This document shows, one piece after another, positions 55,067-64,000 of a stretch of DNA of 64,000 bases. A program made the position numbers and the translations under genes. The first letter of the stretch is position 1, and each line of letters starts with the position of its first letter. This stretch comes from CAYRFQ01 sp964423615 (lineage in GTDB: Bacteria; Planctomycetota; Planctomycetia; Gemmatales; Gemmataceae), in contig CAYRFQ010000030.1 of NCBI GenBank assembly GCA_964423615.1, forward strand, positions 1 through 64,000. Reading direction: 5' to 3'. The notes beneath the pieces are model-generated. The model was not told the DNA's origin, ran no database searches, and saw only the letters and a list, made by a program, of their open reading frames with translations.

Positions 55067-58000
55067 GTGCGGGAACCACAAGACATTTTCCACGAGGCGC
55101 TGGAGAAATCCCCAGACGAACTCGAAGCCTTCCTTGATGAGGCCTGTGGGGATGATGCGTCCCTGCGTGCCGAAATCCTTGCGCTGTTGGAATACCACGA
55201 TCCGATCAGTGAGTTTCTCCAAAATCCCATCGTCGGATCGAATACGCAGAGAGAGCTACTTGCGTTTCCCATCGACTCTCCCACAGAATATGGCGACGCT
55301 CAGGAGGAGAGCGAGGAAGATCATACACTGGCGGAAACAAACGACGTTTCCTCCTCCGGCACTGTGAATGGTCTCAGTTCGTCCAGTCGACCGGCATGGC
55401 CCAAGATCCCAGGTTACGAGATTGTTGGTGTGATTGGGCGAGGTGGAATGGGTGTGATTTATCGAGCAAGGCAAATCGATGCCGATCGGATAGTTGCCCT
55501 CAAGACGATCCTAGCGGGTGAGCACGCCGATCGCGAGGCCCAAAAGCGATTTCGTAACGAAGTATTTGCCATAGCTCGGTTACGTCACCCTGGAATCATC
55601 GAGATTTACGACGTTGGCAAGCACGACGGCCAACCGTACTTCTCGATGGAACTGTGCGCGGCAGGTAGTCTCGATAAGTATCTGTCCGCCACGCCCGTGC
55701 CAGCCAAAGAGGCTGCCGAGTTGGTTCGGGACGTCGGCTTGGCGATTCAAGCTGCTCACGAAGCTACCGTCATCCACCGGGATCTCAAGCCGGCGAACAT
55801 CTTGTTGACTCCGAGACCTGGTGAGTCTGTTTCCTACGCCGAAGAAGCAAGGCCACCTTTGTCTTCGTTTGTAGCCAGGGTCACGGATTTCGGTTTGGCG
55901 AAGAAGCTCGACGATGTGACGTTGACGCGCACGGGGCTGATCATGGGGACTCCGTCGTACATGTCTCCGGAACAGGCTCAGAGCGAGAAGGAACTCAGTC
56001 CCCTGAGTGATGTGTATTCATTGGGTGCCATTTTATACGAGTGTTTAACAGGACGTCCCCCGTTTAAGGGAGCTACCAGTGTCGAGACGGTTTATCAAGT
56101 CACCACCAAGGAACCGGTGGCTCCTCGACAACTGCAACCGAGCACACCGCGTGACATGGAAACGATTTGTCTCAAGTGTTTACAGAAAGACCCGACACGC
56201 CGGTACCACAGTGCCCGTGAACTGGCCGAAGATCTACAGCGTTTTCTGGACGGCCAACCGATTTTGGCTCGTCGGGTTGGAAGGATTGAACGAACGGTCA
56301 AGTTGGTGAAGCGAAACCCGGTCGTCGCTTCGTTTACTGTCTTCTCCGTGGTGGCGATATTTGTCATCTTGGGAGGTTTGCTTTGGCAATCCCAAACCGA
56401 GACGGCACGAGCCAAGGCCGAGACGGCTCGCATCAAAGCAGAGGCCGAAGTGCACCGCATCGAGCAAACTCAACAGTATCGACAGAAACGAAATCGGGAA
56501 GAAGTCATCACTCTGATCGCGCAAACACAAAAGGCCCTTCGTGACGGCAAAGGCCAACTTGCCGAAACGAATCTTCGGCAACTCGAAAAGCGGATCGAAG
56601 AAGGCGGAGCCAAGGACTTGCGAGAGCTGGTAACGCGGTGTCATCTGGAATGCCAAACGTTCCTGAAACTCAGGGCCATTGATCGAGGCCACTGGCTCAG
56701 GTTAGGTAAACGAATTTCCCGAAAAGACGTCTTGAAGCAAGTGAAGTTGGCTTTTTCGGAATTCGGGATATCTCCCGGTGTGACGCCGACTCAGAAAGCA
56801 GCCAGGATGATACGTGAAGCGAGTATCCGAGAGCAATTGTTGGCGTCGCTCGAGTTCTGGTTCCTTTTCGACCGGCGGCACTTGGGTCTCAAAAGCATTC
56901 TGACCGCAGTGGATCCGGATCCGTTCCGAGAGTCCGTCAGAAAGTTCGGCTACAGCGAGGCGTTGCGGCAATGGAAGGCCAAATACACAACCGGCCCACC
57001 GTCTCCGCCGCCGTGGTTCGCGGTTAGTCATGGTCTGGATGGTCGTATTGCTCAAGCTGATCGGATGCGGCTGCTGTTGTCGGCCTATTCGGCTCACCCC
57101 GACAACCTTTCACTGCTGAGGGAACTTGGACATGAGAGGGGTGCGGATGATCCGAAAACGGCTCAGGAGCGAGTCGGATGGTGTCGGGCGGCCATTGCGG
57201 TGGCGCCACAAGATCCGGTGGCCTGGAACAATTTGGGAGTGGCGTTATCCAACCTAAAAGAGTATTCCGGTGCCAAACAAGCGTACCTCAAAGCTCTTTC
57301 TTTTGCTCCAAAAGAGGTGGCCATTCACAACAACCTCGGGAATAACTTGATACTCCAGCGAGACTGGGACGAGGCCATCGAGTGGTTTCGAAAAGCCATT
57401 CAACTCAATCCGCGGGTGGGTCAACTGTACAATGGACTTGGCACGGCCCTGAGGCGAAAGGGAGACATCGACGGTGCCCTCGTTGCGTTTCAACAGGCCG
57501 TTCGGCTCCGTCCCAAGTATCCCGAGGCCCACATGAATCTGGGAATTCTCTGGGCCAAAGACAAAAAAGACTTCGCTCGAGCGATACCTGCCTACCGGAA
57601 CGCAATTCGATTCAAACTGAAAGATCCAGAAGTCTACCTCGAGTTGGGTACCGCGCTTGGTCAGCAAGAGGAGTGGTATGAGGCCATCAAGGTTTTGAAA
57701 ACTGCCATCCGTCTCGACCCCAAGTTGGCCGAAGCTCACAACAACTTGGCTGCCGCCTTCAGTGCTAATGGCAGGATAGATGAAGCGCTCGAGCATGCCC
57801 GCCAAGCCGCCAACCTCCGGCCCAAGTCAGCGGAATTCCAAAATTCTTTGGGTGCGGCTCTCGCTCTGAAAGGCCGTGTGGCTCAAGCGATTGCTACTCT
57901 GAAGCACGCTATCGAGCTGGATCCCAAGTTGCCAAGATCCTACCTCCAGCTCGCCGAAGTTATGTTGGACGGCAAACAAGATGCCAATGGTGCGATCGAG

Positions 58001-59113
58001 GTTTATCGCCAAGTCATCCAAGTCAATCCTAACCTAAAAGGAGCTCACTACAACCTGGGTAACATCCTCTCGAAACTGGGGAAGGCGGACGAGGCCATCG
58101 AAGCCTTCGGAAATGTTATCTGTCTCGATCCCTCGCATGCGGAAGCCCACAACAACTTGGGCCGGGTCCTGGAGAGGAAAGACGACATTGACGCGGCGAT
58201 TCTTTGCTATCGCGAAGCGGCTCGCCTGAATCCCAAGTTACTACCACCGTTAGCGAACCTGGGCACAGCTTTGAAAGAGCACTTAGGAGACTATCGAGGA
58301 GCCATCGCGGCTTTCCGCAAAGCTCTGATCCACCATCCCAACCAATTAGGACTTTACTACCAGTTGGGGTTGAGTTACGAAGCTGCAGGGGATGTGGAGG
58401 GCGCTGTTGCTGTCTTTTCCAAGGCCGTTCGGAAGGATCGGGTGTTTCTCCAAGAACTGATGAAGATGGGAAAGAGGCTGGGTTCAAAAAAACGAGATTA
58501 TGACGGAGCCGTTGCCTGTTTTCGAGCCCTCGTGAAGCTCAAACCGAAGTCTCCCGCCAACCACTTTGCTTTGGGACTCGCGCAGTCCGAGAAAGGGGAT
58601 TTCGACGGAGCCATCGCCTCTTTGCGGCAGGCAGTCCAGCTAAAACCCAAGTTCTTTCAGGCGCAAAATCTTCTCGGTGTCCTTTTGTGCGACCGAAAGC
58701 AACGGTACGACGAGGCCATCGTTGTGTTCCGGAAATACATCAAACTCCGCCCGAACTCAGCTGGAGCTCATTACAACCTTGCGACCGCGTTGACAGGCAA
58801 GGGGGATATCGATGGTGCAATTGAGGTCTTCCAGAAGGTCGTCGCTCTCGATCCAAAGTCGAGCAAAGCTCACCTCCGTCTCGGAGATCTCTATCGGAAA
58901 AAAAAGAGGCTCAAGGATGCTCTCGCGTCGGCCCGGAAAGCCGTAATGTACGCTTGGAAAGATGCCAAAGCTCACGCTCTTGTGGGATCGATTCTCAAGG
59001 ACATGGGAAACATCTCCGGTGCCCGCGAAGCCCTCAGAAAAGCCGTAGTGTTGAACCCGAACTTGGCTCCCTTACTCAAGGGCTTACCACCTTCCCCGAA
59101 ATCGAAGAAATGA
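55067..59113 (+). CDS. Transmembrane Ser/Thr protein kinase with long TPR array
   Basis: This 1348-residue protein begins with a short helical module (HEALEKSPDELEAFLDEACG), typical of planctomycete kinases. The kinase domain at about 117-395 has a Gly loop GRGGMGV (124-130), Lys146, HRDLKPAN (237-244), DFG (274-276) and GTPSYMSPEQA (294-304), so it should be active. A membrane segment lies at about 418-440, then a coiled-coil-like stretch, a linker, and about 15-20 TPR repeats from about residue 700 to the end. The kinase is cytoplasmic and the TPR part extracytoplasmic if the single segment spans the membrane. It starts at a GTG with GGGAGGG 6 nt before. A collapsed duplicate follows 60 bp later. 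Confidence 0.95.
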   Translation: MREPQDIFHEALEKSPDELEAFLDEACGDDASLRAEILALLEYHDPISEFLQNPIVGSNTQRELLAFPIDSPTEYGDAQEESEEDHTLAETNDVSSSGTVNGLSSSSRPAWPKIPGYEIVGVIGRGGMGVIYRARQIDADRIVALKTILAGEHADREAQKRFRNEVFAIARLRHPGIIEIYDVGKHDGQPYFSMELCAAGSLDKYLSATPVPAKEAAELVRDVGLAIQAAHEATVIHRDLKPANILLTPRPGESVSYAEEARPPLSSFVARVTDFGLAKKLDDVTLTRTGLIMGTPSYMSPEQAQSEKELSPLSDVYSLGAILYECLTGRPPFKGATSVETVYQVTTKEPVAPRQLQPSTPRDMETICLKCLQKDPTRRYHSARELAEDLQRFLDGQPILARRVGRIERTVKLVKRNPVVASFTVFSVVAIFVILGGLLWQSQTETARAKAETARIKAEAEVHRIEQTQQYRQKRNREEVITLIAQTQKALRDGKGQLAETNLRQLEKRIEEGGAKDLRELVTRCHLECQTFLKLRAIDRGHWLRLGKRISRKDVLKQVKLAFSEFGISPGVTPTQKAARMIREASIREQLLASLEFWFLFDRRHLGLKSILTAVDPDPFRESVRKFGYSEALRQWKAKYTTGPPSPPPWFAVSHGLDGRIAQADRMRLLLSAYSAHPDNLSLLRELGHERGADDPKTAQERVGWCRAAIAVAPQDPVAWNNLGVALSNLKEYSGAKQAYLKALSFAPKEVAIHNNLGNNLILQRDWDEAIEWFRKAIQLNPRVGQLYNGLGTALRRKGDIDGALVAFQQAVRLRPKYPEAHMNLGILWAKDKKDFARAIPAYRNAIRFKLKDPEVYLELGTALGQQEEWYEAIKVLKTAIRLDPKLAEAHNNLAAAFSANGRIDEALEHARQAANLRPKSAEFQNSLGAALALKGRVAQAIATLKHAIELDPKLPRSYLQLAEVMLDGKQDANGAIEVYRQVIQVNPNLKGAHYNLGNILSKLGKADEAIEAFGNVICLDPSHAEAHNNLGRVLERKDDIDAAILCYREAARLNPKLLPPLANLGTALKEHLGDYRGAIAAFRKALIHHPNQLGLYYQLGLSYEAAGDVEGAVAVFSKAVRKDRVFLQELMKMGKRLGSKKRDYDGAVACFRALVKLKPKSPANHFALGLAQSEKGDFDGAIASLRQAVQLKPKFFQAQNLLGVLLCDRKQRYDEAIVVFRKYIKLRPNSAGAHYNLATALTGKGDIDGAIEVFQKVVALDPKSSKAHLRLGDLYRKKKRLKDALASARKAVMYAWKDAKAHALVGSILKDMGNISGAREALRKAVVLNPNLAPLLKGLPPSPKSKK

Positions 59114-59173
59114 CACGACTTAGTTGCGAGGAATTCCGCTGCCCCGAGCAGGAGACCTCAAAGAGACACTGCC

Positions 59174-59656
59174 GTACGAGAATCACAAGACATTTTCCAT
59201 GAGGTGTTGGAGAAAACCCCAGACGAGCTCGATGCCTTCCTATCCGAAGCCTGTGGAGAAAATGCGTACCTGCGTGCAGAAATCCTCGCTTTGCTGGAAT
59301 ACCACGATCCCACCAGTGGGTTTCTGCAAAGTCCACTTGCTGGATCGAATCCCCGGGAGAACTCTTCGAGTTTTCCGAGATTCTCCCACAGAAATGTTCG
59401 AGCGTCCGCAGGGAGATGATGAAGACTCTCAGACAGTCGTAAGATCGAATCTTAGTCCTTCGTCTGTTTCTCACTCTGGGCTCTCCATCGGGACAGTGGC
59501 GGGCAAAGGGGTTGTGTCCGAAAGGTTGCCGTTTTGGAAACAGGTGATCTGTCTGGTGCTCGCAAAGCACTTACCACGGCGGCTCGACTCAGCCCATGAT
59601 GGAAAAACCACATCAAGGAGTTGCTGGCAAACATTCCCAAGAAATCAAAGAAGTGA
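59174..59656 (+). pseudogene. Collapsed duplicate of the upstream kinase/TPR gene
   Basis: The sequence from 59174 matches the kinase gene from its first codon (GTG there, GTA here): ESQDIFHEVLEKTPDELDAF against EPQDIFHEALEKSPDELEAF, on through the linker (GDDEDSQTVV) after a frameshift near 59390. From about 59537 the match resumes with the C-terminus of the kinase gene: ETGDLSGARKALTTAARLSP against DMGNISGAREALRKAVVLNP, ending KKSKK in both. A stop interrupts this part at 59597. The whole kinase domain and nearly all TPRs are missing. This is a duplicate that lost about 3.5 kb internally. Confidence 0.88.
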
Positions 59657-59667
59657 TCGGGACGGTT

Positions 59668-60648
59668 CTAAAACACGGTTTCGAGGCGGCGGTAACGGGC
59701 GACGTGGTAGATCGTGTCGAATACCTTTGGGAGTTGCCAGGGAGCGTCTAGTGGTTCACCCGAGAACTCACGGTAGGCTCGCTCAATATTGCAGTAGATT
59801 CGCGAAGGACAATGCCACTCACCAAAATCTCTGAAGTCGATGCGTTTGGCGACGTCGATTGAAGTGAGCCCCTGGTCGAAGCCTTTCTTGGCTTCCGCTC
59901 GAACGTAGTTCAAATAGGCTTTCATTCGCTTCGCGTCTTCGACGCTGCAAACAGGACCGTGTCCCGGAACGATCGACTCTGGGTTCAATGCGATTATCAA
60001 ATCGAGTGCTTTGAGCCAATTTTCGTAGGTTCCGACCCAACCCATCGGTGTGCATTTCTGAAAAATGATGTCTCCAGAAAAGACCACGCGTTCTTGTGGG
60101 ACATGGACGATGACATCTCCCATTTGGTGCGCCGGGCCGACATAGATAAGTTGCACTTCGATCCCGTCCAAGTTGAGGTCGTGGCGTTCGTCGAGCAACG
60201 TTGTGGGTGGGGCGACCCTCATGTCGTCGAAATTGTAGTCCTCGCCAAGCTGCTGCCCCACGGCAGTCAAACCGGGATGGAGAAACTTGAGCAAGAGGCG
60301 AGTCCAGAAGCCTTTGACGCCGTGAAGAAGTTTTTGGAGCCTCATTGGATCGGCGACTTCTTTGATCCTGTCGGGAAGCGTTTTGTGACCGATGATTTGG
60401 GCATCTTCGAAGAGTTGGTTTCCGCCAACGTGGTCGATGTCTTCGTGCGTGTTGATGACGTATTTGGGAAGGGAAGGTGAGACGACACGTAAGAGTTCGA
60501 TCAGCTGCCGGGCGTGGGCTAGGTCGGATTGGGTGTCGATGACGGCACCTCCGCCCGAGTTGATGAAGCCGGAGTTCGAGTCACAAAGGCGGTTCTTCTC
60601 GTTCAACACGGCGTAACAGTGAGGGCTCACTTGTTGGAATTTCAGCAT
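59668..60648 (-). CDS. Metallo-beta-lactamase-fold hydrolase, HxDxDH variant
   Basis: This 326-residue MBL-fold protein has the metal motif THEDIDH (His68, Asp70, Asp72, His73), in which the usual second His of HxHxDH is Asp. Later ligands appear in GPAHQMGD, VFSGDIIF and VPGHGP. The arrangement resembles SoxH-like or cyclase-like MBL proteins whose substrates are largely unknown. It has no signal peptide. It ends 12 bp past the end of the convergent kinase pseudogene. It is divergent from ispH, with a 324-bp gap that contains a palindromic element. Confidence 0.88.
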   Translation of the reverse strand: MLKFQQVSPHCYAVLNEKNRLCDSNSGFINSGGGAVIDTQSDLAHARQLIELLRVVSPSLPKYVINTHEDIDHVGGNQLFEDAQIIGHKTLPDRIKEVADPMRLQKLLHGVKGFWTRLLLKFLHPGLTAVGQQLGEDYNFDDMRVAPPTTLLDERHDLNLDGIEVQLIYVGPAHQMGDVIVHVPQERVVFSGDIIFQKCTPMGWVGTYENWLKALDLIIALNPESIVPGHGPVCSVEDAKRMKAYLNYVRAEAKKGFDQGLTSIDVAKRIDFRDFGEWHCPSRIYCNIERAYREFSGEPLDAPWQLPKVFDTIYHVARYRRLETVF

Positions 60649-60972
60649 GGCGTAGTTCTTGGATCTTCAGGTAAATTACTTGGGTTCAAAGTGGCTTTGA
60701 TGAGTGTGAGCGTTCCGGATGGAAAACGGAAGACGAAAAAAACGAACTCAACGAGAGGACAAAATTGAACGAAAAGACCAAAGCGGCGTCTAGTCGCCGC
60801 AATTCCAAACAGAAGGCCACAAGCGGACCTCTACCGAGTTCGTCTGTCCAAAATTGACGTATGCACTTATCATGAAGATGTAGAAGACATTGCGGCAACA
60901 GGACTCCACGAAGGAGTTGTCTGGGCAGATCCCTGTCGAGTGCCATGAAGGTTACTCAGGAGGTAAGTTGTT
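60649..60972. other. Divergent intergenic region (MBL gene / ispH)
   Basis: This 324-bp region separates the divergent MBL and ispH genes and should hold both promoters; no boxes can be assigned with confidence. It contains a palindromic REP-like element at 60783-60800 and the ispH ribosome site AGGAGGT at 60958-60964. Confidence 0.5.
60783..60800 (-). repeat. REP-like palindrome GCGGCG-N6-CGCCGC
   Basis: GCGGCG (60783-60788) and CGCCGC (60795-60800) form a perfect 6-bp GC stem with a 6-nt loop. On the minus strand the context is GGAATTGCGGCGACTAGACG, then CCGCTTTGGTCTTTT. I recall this GCGGCGACT...GCCGCTTTGG pattern as a dispersed intergenic repeat in Verrucomicrobia and Planctomycetes that often generates spurious ORFs. 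The T-rich tail on the minus strand also makes it terminator-like. One copy is present in this window. Confidence 0.55.
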
Positions 60973-61908
60973 GTGAAAATTATCTTGGCCAATCCTCGCG
61001 GTTTCTGTGCGGGTGTCAACATGGCCATCGAAAGTCTCGACCGAGCCCTCGAGTTGTATGGAACCCCCCTCTACGTTTACCACGAAATCGTCCACAACCG
61101 CCACGTCGTCGACCAGTTCCGCGAACGGGGAGTTGTATTTGTAGACGGCGTTGACGAAATCCCACCCGATTCGGTGGTTTTATACAGCGCACATGGCGTT
61201 TCGCCGGAGATCCGCCGGGCTTCTGCTGAGCGTAACCTGACGGCCATCGACGCAACTTGTCCACTCGTGACAAAGGTGCATTTGGAGGCGATTCGATTCG
61301 CCAAGGAAGGCTACAACATCATCTTGATCGGCCACGAAGGTCACGATGAAGTTATCGGAACCATGGGTGAAGCTCCCGAGAGTATTCGGCTTGTGCAAGA
61401 TGCTAACGAAGTTGAGCAACTCGACCTTCCGCTCGATGCGAAAGTGGCTTATTTAACTCAAACGACCTTGAGCGTCGACGATGCCGAGTTGATCATCCAA
61501 GCCTTACGCAAAAAATATCCCCACATCGTTGGTCCGTCGAAAAACGACATTTGTTACGCCACCCAGAACCGCCAAGAAGCCGTCAAAGAACTCGTGCCGG
61601 AAGCCGACGTGGTGCTTGTGCTCGGCAGTCAGAATAGTTCCAACAGCCAACGACTCGCGGAGTTGGCTCGCAGTTGTGGCAAACCGGCTTATTTGATCGA
61701 CAGCGTCAACGAAATTGGATCGAATTGGTTGAGCCCTGACGACACGGTGCTGATCACCGCTGGCGCGAGCGCCCCAGAGGCCGTCGTACAAGAATGTGTT
61801 CGCTTCCTGGAAGAGAAACATGGTGCGACCACGGCAAGTCGTGTCGTCCGCGATGAGCAAGTGCATTTTCAACTGCCCAAAGAGTTGCGACTGCTTGCGA
61901 CGCCCTGA
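60973..61908 (+). CDS. ispH: 4-hydroxy-3-methylbut-2-enyl diphosphate reductase
   Basis: This 311-residue iron-sulfur enzyme carries out the last step of the MEP isoprenoid pathway, giving IPP and DMAPP. The three cluster-binding cysteines are Cys12 (PRGFCAGV), Cys96 (DATCPLV) and Cys194 (DICYATQNRQ). The active-site region TQTTLS and HEIVHN are also conserved. AGGAGGT at 60958-60964 is 8 nt from the GTG start at 60973. It supplies undecaprenyl precursors in a general sense, but it is not part of the EPS operon. Confidence 0.97.
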   Translation: MKIILANPRGFCAGVNMAIESLDRALELYGTPLYVYHEIVHNRHVVDQFRERGVVFVDGVDEIPPDSVVLYSAHGVSPEIRRASAERNLTAIDATCPLVTKVHLEAIRFAKEGYNIILIGHEGHDEVIGTMGEAPESIRLVQDANEVEQLDLPLDAKVAYLTQTTLSVDDAELIIQALRKKYPHIVGPSKNDICYATQNRQEAVKELVPEADVVLVLGSQNSSNSQRLAELARSCGKPAYLIDSVNEIGSNWLSPDDTVLITAGASAPEAVVQECVRFLEEKHGATTASRVVRDEQVHFQLPKELRLLATP

Positions 61909-62048
61909 TTACACCAAAGGCAAGAGGTTAAGTCGGTTCCACCTTTTGTCTTCGAAGAAGACGGGCGAACTTCTCCTTGTTACAATTGGCGAATGATCTT
62001 TATCGACATTCGCTAAACACCAATGTTGCTGACCAAGGAGAAGCCGCG

Positions 62049-63521
62049 ATGAGACGCGTTTTTGCGGGTCTGAGAAGCATTTATATCATTGTGGGTTTGT
62101 TGCTCGCGGTCCACCCGGCGTCCAGTGCCGAAAAGCCAAATATCGTGCTCGTCATGGCCGATGACCAAGGCTGGGGCGACATGGCTTACAATGGACATTC
62201 TATCCTCAAGACACCTCATTTCGACAAAATGGCCAAAGAAGCCATCCGCTTTGATCGTTTCTATGCCGCCGCTCCGGTTTGTTCACCGACTCGCGGAAGC
62301 GTCATGACTGGCCGCCACCCAAATCGTTTCAGTTGCTTCAAGTGGGGCTGGACACTCCGGCCTCAAGAAATCACGATCGCTGAAGTTCTCAAATCCGCCG
62401 GTTACACGACTGGACATTTCGGTAAATGGCACCTTGGCTCGTGCCGTACCGGTAGTCCTGTTAATCCTGGTGCGAGTGGTTTCGACGAGTGGTTATCTGC
62501 GGAAAATTTCTTCGATAACAACGCCATTCTTTCCCGAAAAGGGAGAGCCGTTCAGACCCAAGGCGAAAGTTCGATGGTGACGGTCGATGCGGCTCTGGAG
62601 TTCATCAAGAAGTGTTCCAAGAAGAAACAGCCGTTTTTTGCGGTGGTATGGTTTGGCTCGCCACACAGTCCGCATCGGACATTGCCCAAGTACCGCGCAA
62701 TGTATCCCGACCAACCCAAAGGTAAACAAGAGTTCTATGGCGAAATCACAGCCATGGACGAAGCCTTCGGAAAGCTCCGCGATCAACTCCGCAAGATGGG
62801 CATCCACGAAAACACCATCCTCTGGTATTGCAGCGATAACGGAGCGCTCCCTCGGATCGGTTCCACAGGCGGTTTCCGAGGTTTCAAAGGAAGAGTGTAC
62901 GAAGGCGGTCTGCTCGTCCCCGCTCTCCTCGAATGGCCAGCAAAATATTCCAAGCATCGCGTCATCAAGATGCGGTGCAACACGAGTGATATTTACCCGA
63001 CACTTGTGGACATCGTCAGTGCCAAGCCGAAGAAACAACCGCCGCTTGACGGAATCAGTTTGGTGCCGTTGCTTCAAGGGAAGGTGAAAGTGAGGCCGAA
63101 ACCGATGGGATTCTGGGATTATCCCATCGGTGGGATTTCGACTCCAAGTAATGCGTGGATGGCCGAATTACTCAAGGCACAGAAACAAGGCAAGGAGCCA
63201 GAGAACAAGTTGCGACTTCGTCTCGACGCCGCGAAGATCAAAAAGCAATATTCGGAGATTGAGTTTCCGGGGCACTCCGCATGGATCGATGGCGACTGGA
63301 AGTTGCATCGCAATCCTCGACCTGTTGGTAAGAAAGGCAAGAACAGACAAAAGCAAACGAACGGCGAAATGCCTCGCTTCGAACTCTACGACCTCGCCAA
63401 AGACCCCTACGAGAAGACTGACATCGCCGAAAAACATCCCGACCGAGTGCAGGTCATGCGGATGGCTCTCGAGACGTGGCAACGTTCGGTCGTGCGCAGT
63501 TTGAATGGGAAGGATTATTAA
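62049..63521 (+). CDS. Secreted sulfatase (arylsulfatase family)
   Basis: The 490-residue form from the ATG at 62049 (AAGGAG 7 nt upstream) has a clean signal peptide ending near ASSA at about residue 26. It then has the N-terminal metal site MADDQGWGD (Asp38, Asp39) and the formylglycine motif Cys78-Ser-Pro-Thr-Arg in APVCSPTRGSVMTGRHP. Further conserved pieces are GHFGKWHLG and CSDNGA. The cysteine must be matured by an FGE or anSME enzyme, which is not in the window. It likely cleaves sulfate esters from a sulfated polysaccharide in the periplasm or outside. A 24-residue longer frame would hide the signal peptide and is rejected. Confidence 0.94.
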   Translation: MRRVFAGLRSIYIIVGLLLAVHPASSAEKPNIVLVMADDQGWGDMAYNGHSILKTPHFDKMAKEAIRFDRFYAAAPVCSPTRGSVMTGRHPNRFSCFKWGWTLRPQEITIAEVLKSAGYTTGHFGKWHLGSCRTGSPVNPGASGFDEWLSAENFFDNNAILSRKGRAVQTQGESSMVTVDAALEFIKKCSKKKQPFFAVVWFGSPHSPHRTLPKYRAMYPDQPKGKQEFYGEITAMDEAFGKLRDQLRKMGIHENTILWYCSDNGALPRIGSTGGFRGFKGRVYEGGLLVPALLEWPAKYSKHRVIKMRCNTSDIYPTLVDIVSAKPKKQPPLDGISLVPLLQGKVKVRPKPMGFWDYPIGGISTPSNAWMAELLKAQKQGKEPENKLRLRLDAAKIKKQYSEIEFPGHSAWIDGDWKLHRNPRPVGKKGKNRQKQTNGEMPRFELYDLAKDPYEKTDIAEKHPDRVQVMRMALETWQRSVVRSLNGKDY

Positions 63522-63608
63522 GCAAGATGGATGACGACCGATCAGGTGGCCAAGAAAGGAATCGGTCGATTTCCCTCAAAGATTGCAAACTATCCCGAGA
63601 GAACGTTG

Positions 63609-64000
63609 ATGAGAAGAAACCAGCTTTTTACTTGTGCGCTACTGTTTTGCGTTTCGCCAATCTGCGCCGATGAAAAACTGGAAACTTCTACACCAAAACA
63701 GATTGACGTTGCCAAAGCACAATTTGCCAGGTTTGGGGCCAAGTACCAAGAGAGTCGAGATTGGTACACCAGAAAGCTGATTCCCACATTCCTGTTGCCG
63801 AAGGAAACAAGCGACGATGATCTGAACGATCTACCGAACTTGCCGTTTTGTTTCGGACTTCATCTCAACGACACACAAGTGACTGACAAAGGACTGGCGA
63901 ACCTTCAGCCACTTCAGAACCTTTTTGAACTGCAGCTCCATCGGACAAAAGTGAGTGGTGCTGGTTTACGGGCGCTCGGCGGATTGAAACATCTCCAGCG
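63609..64000 (+). CDS. Secreted leucine-rich-repeat protein, truncated by window end
   Basis: From the ATG at 63609 the frame stays open to the end of the window (130 residues seen). It has a signal peptide (MRRNQLFTCALLFCVSPICA), a charged spacer, and then LRR units LHLNDTQVTDKGLANLQPL and LQLHRTKVSGAGLRALGGL. These match the about 24-residue T-x-V-x-D-x-GL repeat common in planctomycete secreted proteins. It follows the sulfatase gene by 87 bp in the same direction. The C-terminus is outside the window. Confidence 0.85.
   Translation, partial: MRRNQLFTCALLFCVSPICADEKLETSTPKQIDVAKAQFARFGAKYQESRDWYTRKLIPTFLLPKETSDDDLNDLPNLPFCFGLHLNDTQVTDKGLANLQPLQNLFELQLHRTKVSGAGLRALGGLKHLQ

Noticed and set aside
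59124..59834. A 236-codon plus-strand ORF
   Set aside because: It crosses the frameshifted kinase relic and runs into the convergent MBL gene. Only a short part matches the kinase linker, so it is not an intact gene.
60686..60946. Minus-strand 86-codon ORF upstream of the MBL gene
   Set aside because: It is created by the palindromic REP-like element, a pattern I recall as a source of spurious ORFs in related genomes.
61948..61962. Hairpin GTCTTC-GAA-GAAGAC as a terminator of ispH
   Set aside because: The stem is perfect but no T-tract follows on either strand, so I do not call it a terminator.

Overview
The window looks like a chromosomal segment of a planctomycete, most likely of the family Gemmataceae. 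The pointers are a large Ser/Thr kinase fused to a long TPR array, a surface protein whose N-terminus carries an LEERAVPA motif, a sulfatase followed by a secreted leucine-rich-repeat protein, an HTTM protein with its partner, and two kinds of short palindromic intergenic elements that I recall from Planctomycetes and Verrucomicrobia. This assignment is inference from gene content; no rRNA or other marker is present.

About three quarters of the window (425 to roughly 47,800) is one very large exopolysaccharide (EPS) locus coupled to an exosortase. It opens with a TPR protein, an exosortase fused to an EpsI-like domain, and a NusG/RfaH-like antiterminator, followed by a leader region with a duplicated 20-bp element set among palindromes. 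Next come the core genes: a WecA/MraY-type initiating phosphotransferase, a Wzc-type tyrosine autokinase, a PHP-type tyrosine phosphatase, and, on the opposite strand, a Wza-type export lipoprotein and a second lipoprotein. A long plus-strand block then carries ten glycosyltransferases, four FkbM-type methyltransferases and two other methyltransferases. It also holds a tightly overlapping cassette (GDPD-like, HAD phosphatase, two BcbE-like nucleotidyltransferases, cupin), a Wzx flippase, two Wzy/WaaL-like membrane proteins (one with a long soluble tail), and nucleotide-sugar genes (gmd, rfbA, rfbC). Together they encode lipid-linked assembly, flipping, polymerisation, length control and export of a heavily methylated, 6-deoxyhexose-containing polymer.

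From 47,839 to 55,066 the sequence is looser. It has a long non-coding stretch with a REP-like element and stem-loops, a parallel beta-helix surface protein with a good terminator, a trypsin-like protease, and an unrecognised 488-residue protein. The end of the window (55,067 to 64,000) holds a 1348-residue kinase/TPR protein, a collapsed duplicate of it, a metallo-beta-lactamase-fold hydrolase, ispH, a sulfatase and the start of an LRR protein.

Two decayed duplicates can be read directly: a 3'-half copy of a glycosyltransferase gene (41,550-41,972), and a copy of the kinase gene keeping only its two ends (59,174-59,656). The points most worth a second look are the antiterminator with its repeat-bearing leader, the GDPD/HAD/nucleotidyltransferase/cupin cassette, a 22-bp-period repeat array ahead of a translationally coupled small ORF, a 95-residue membrane-anchored protein with its own terminator, and the missing exosortase substrate.
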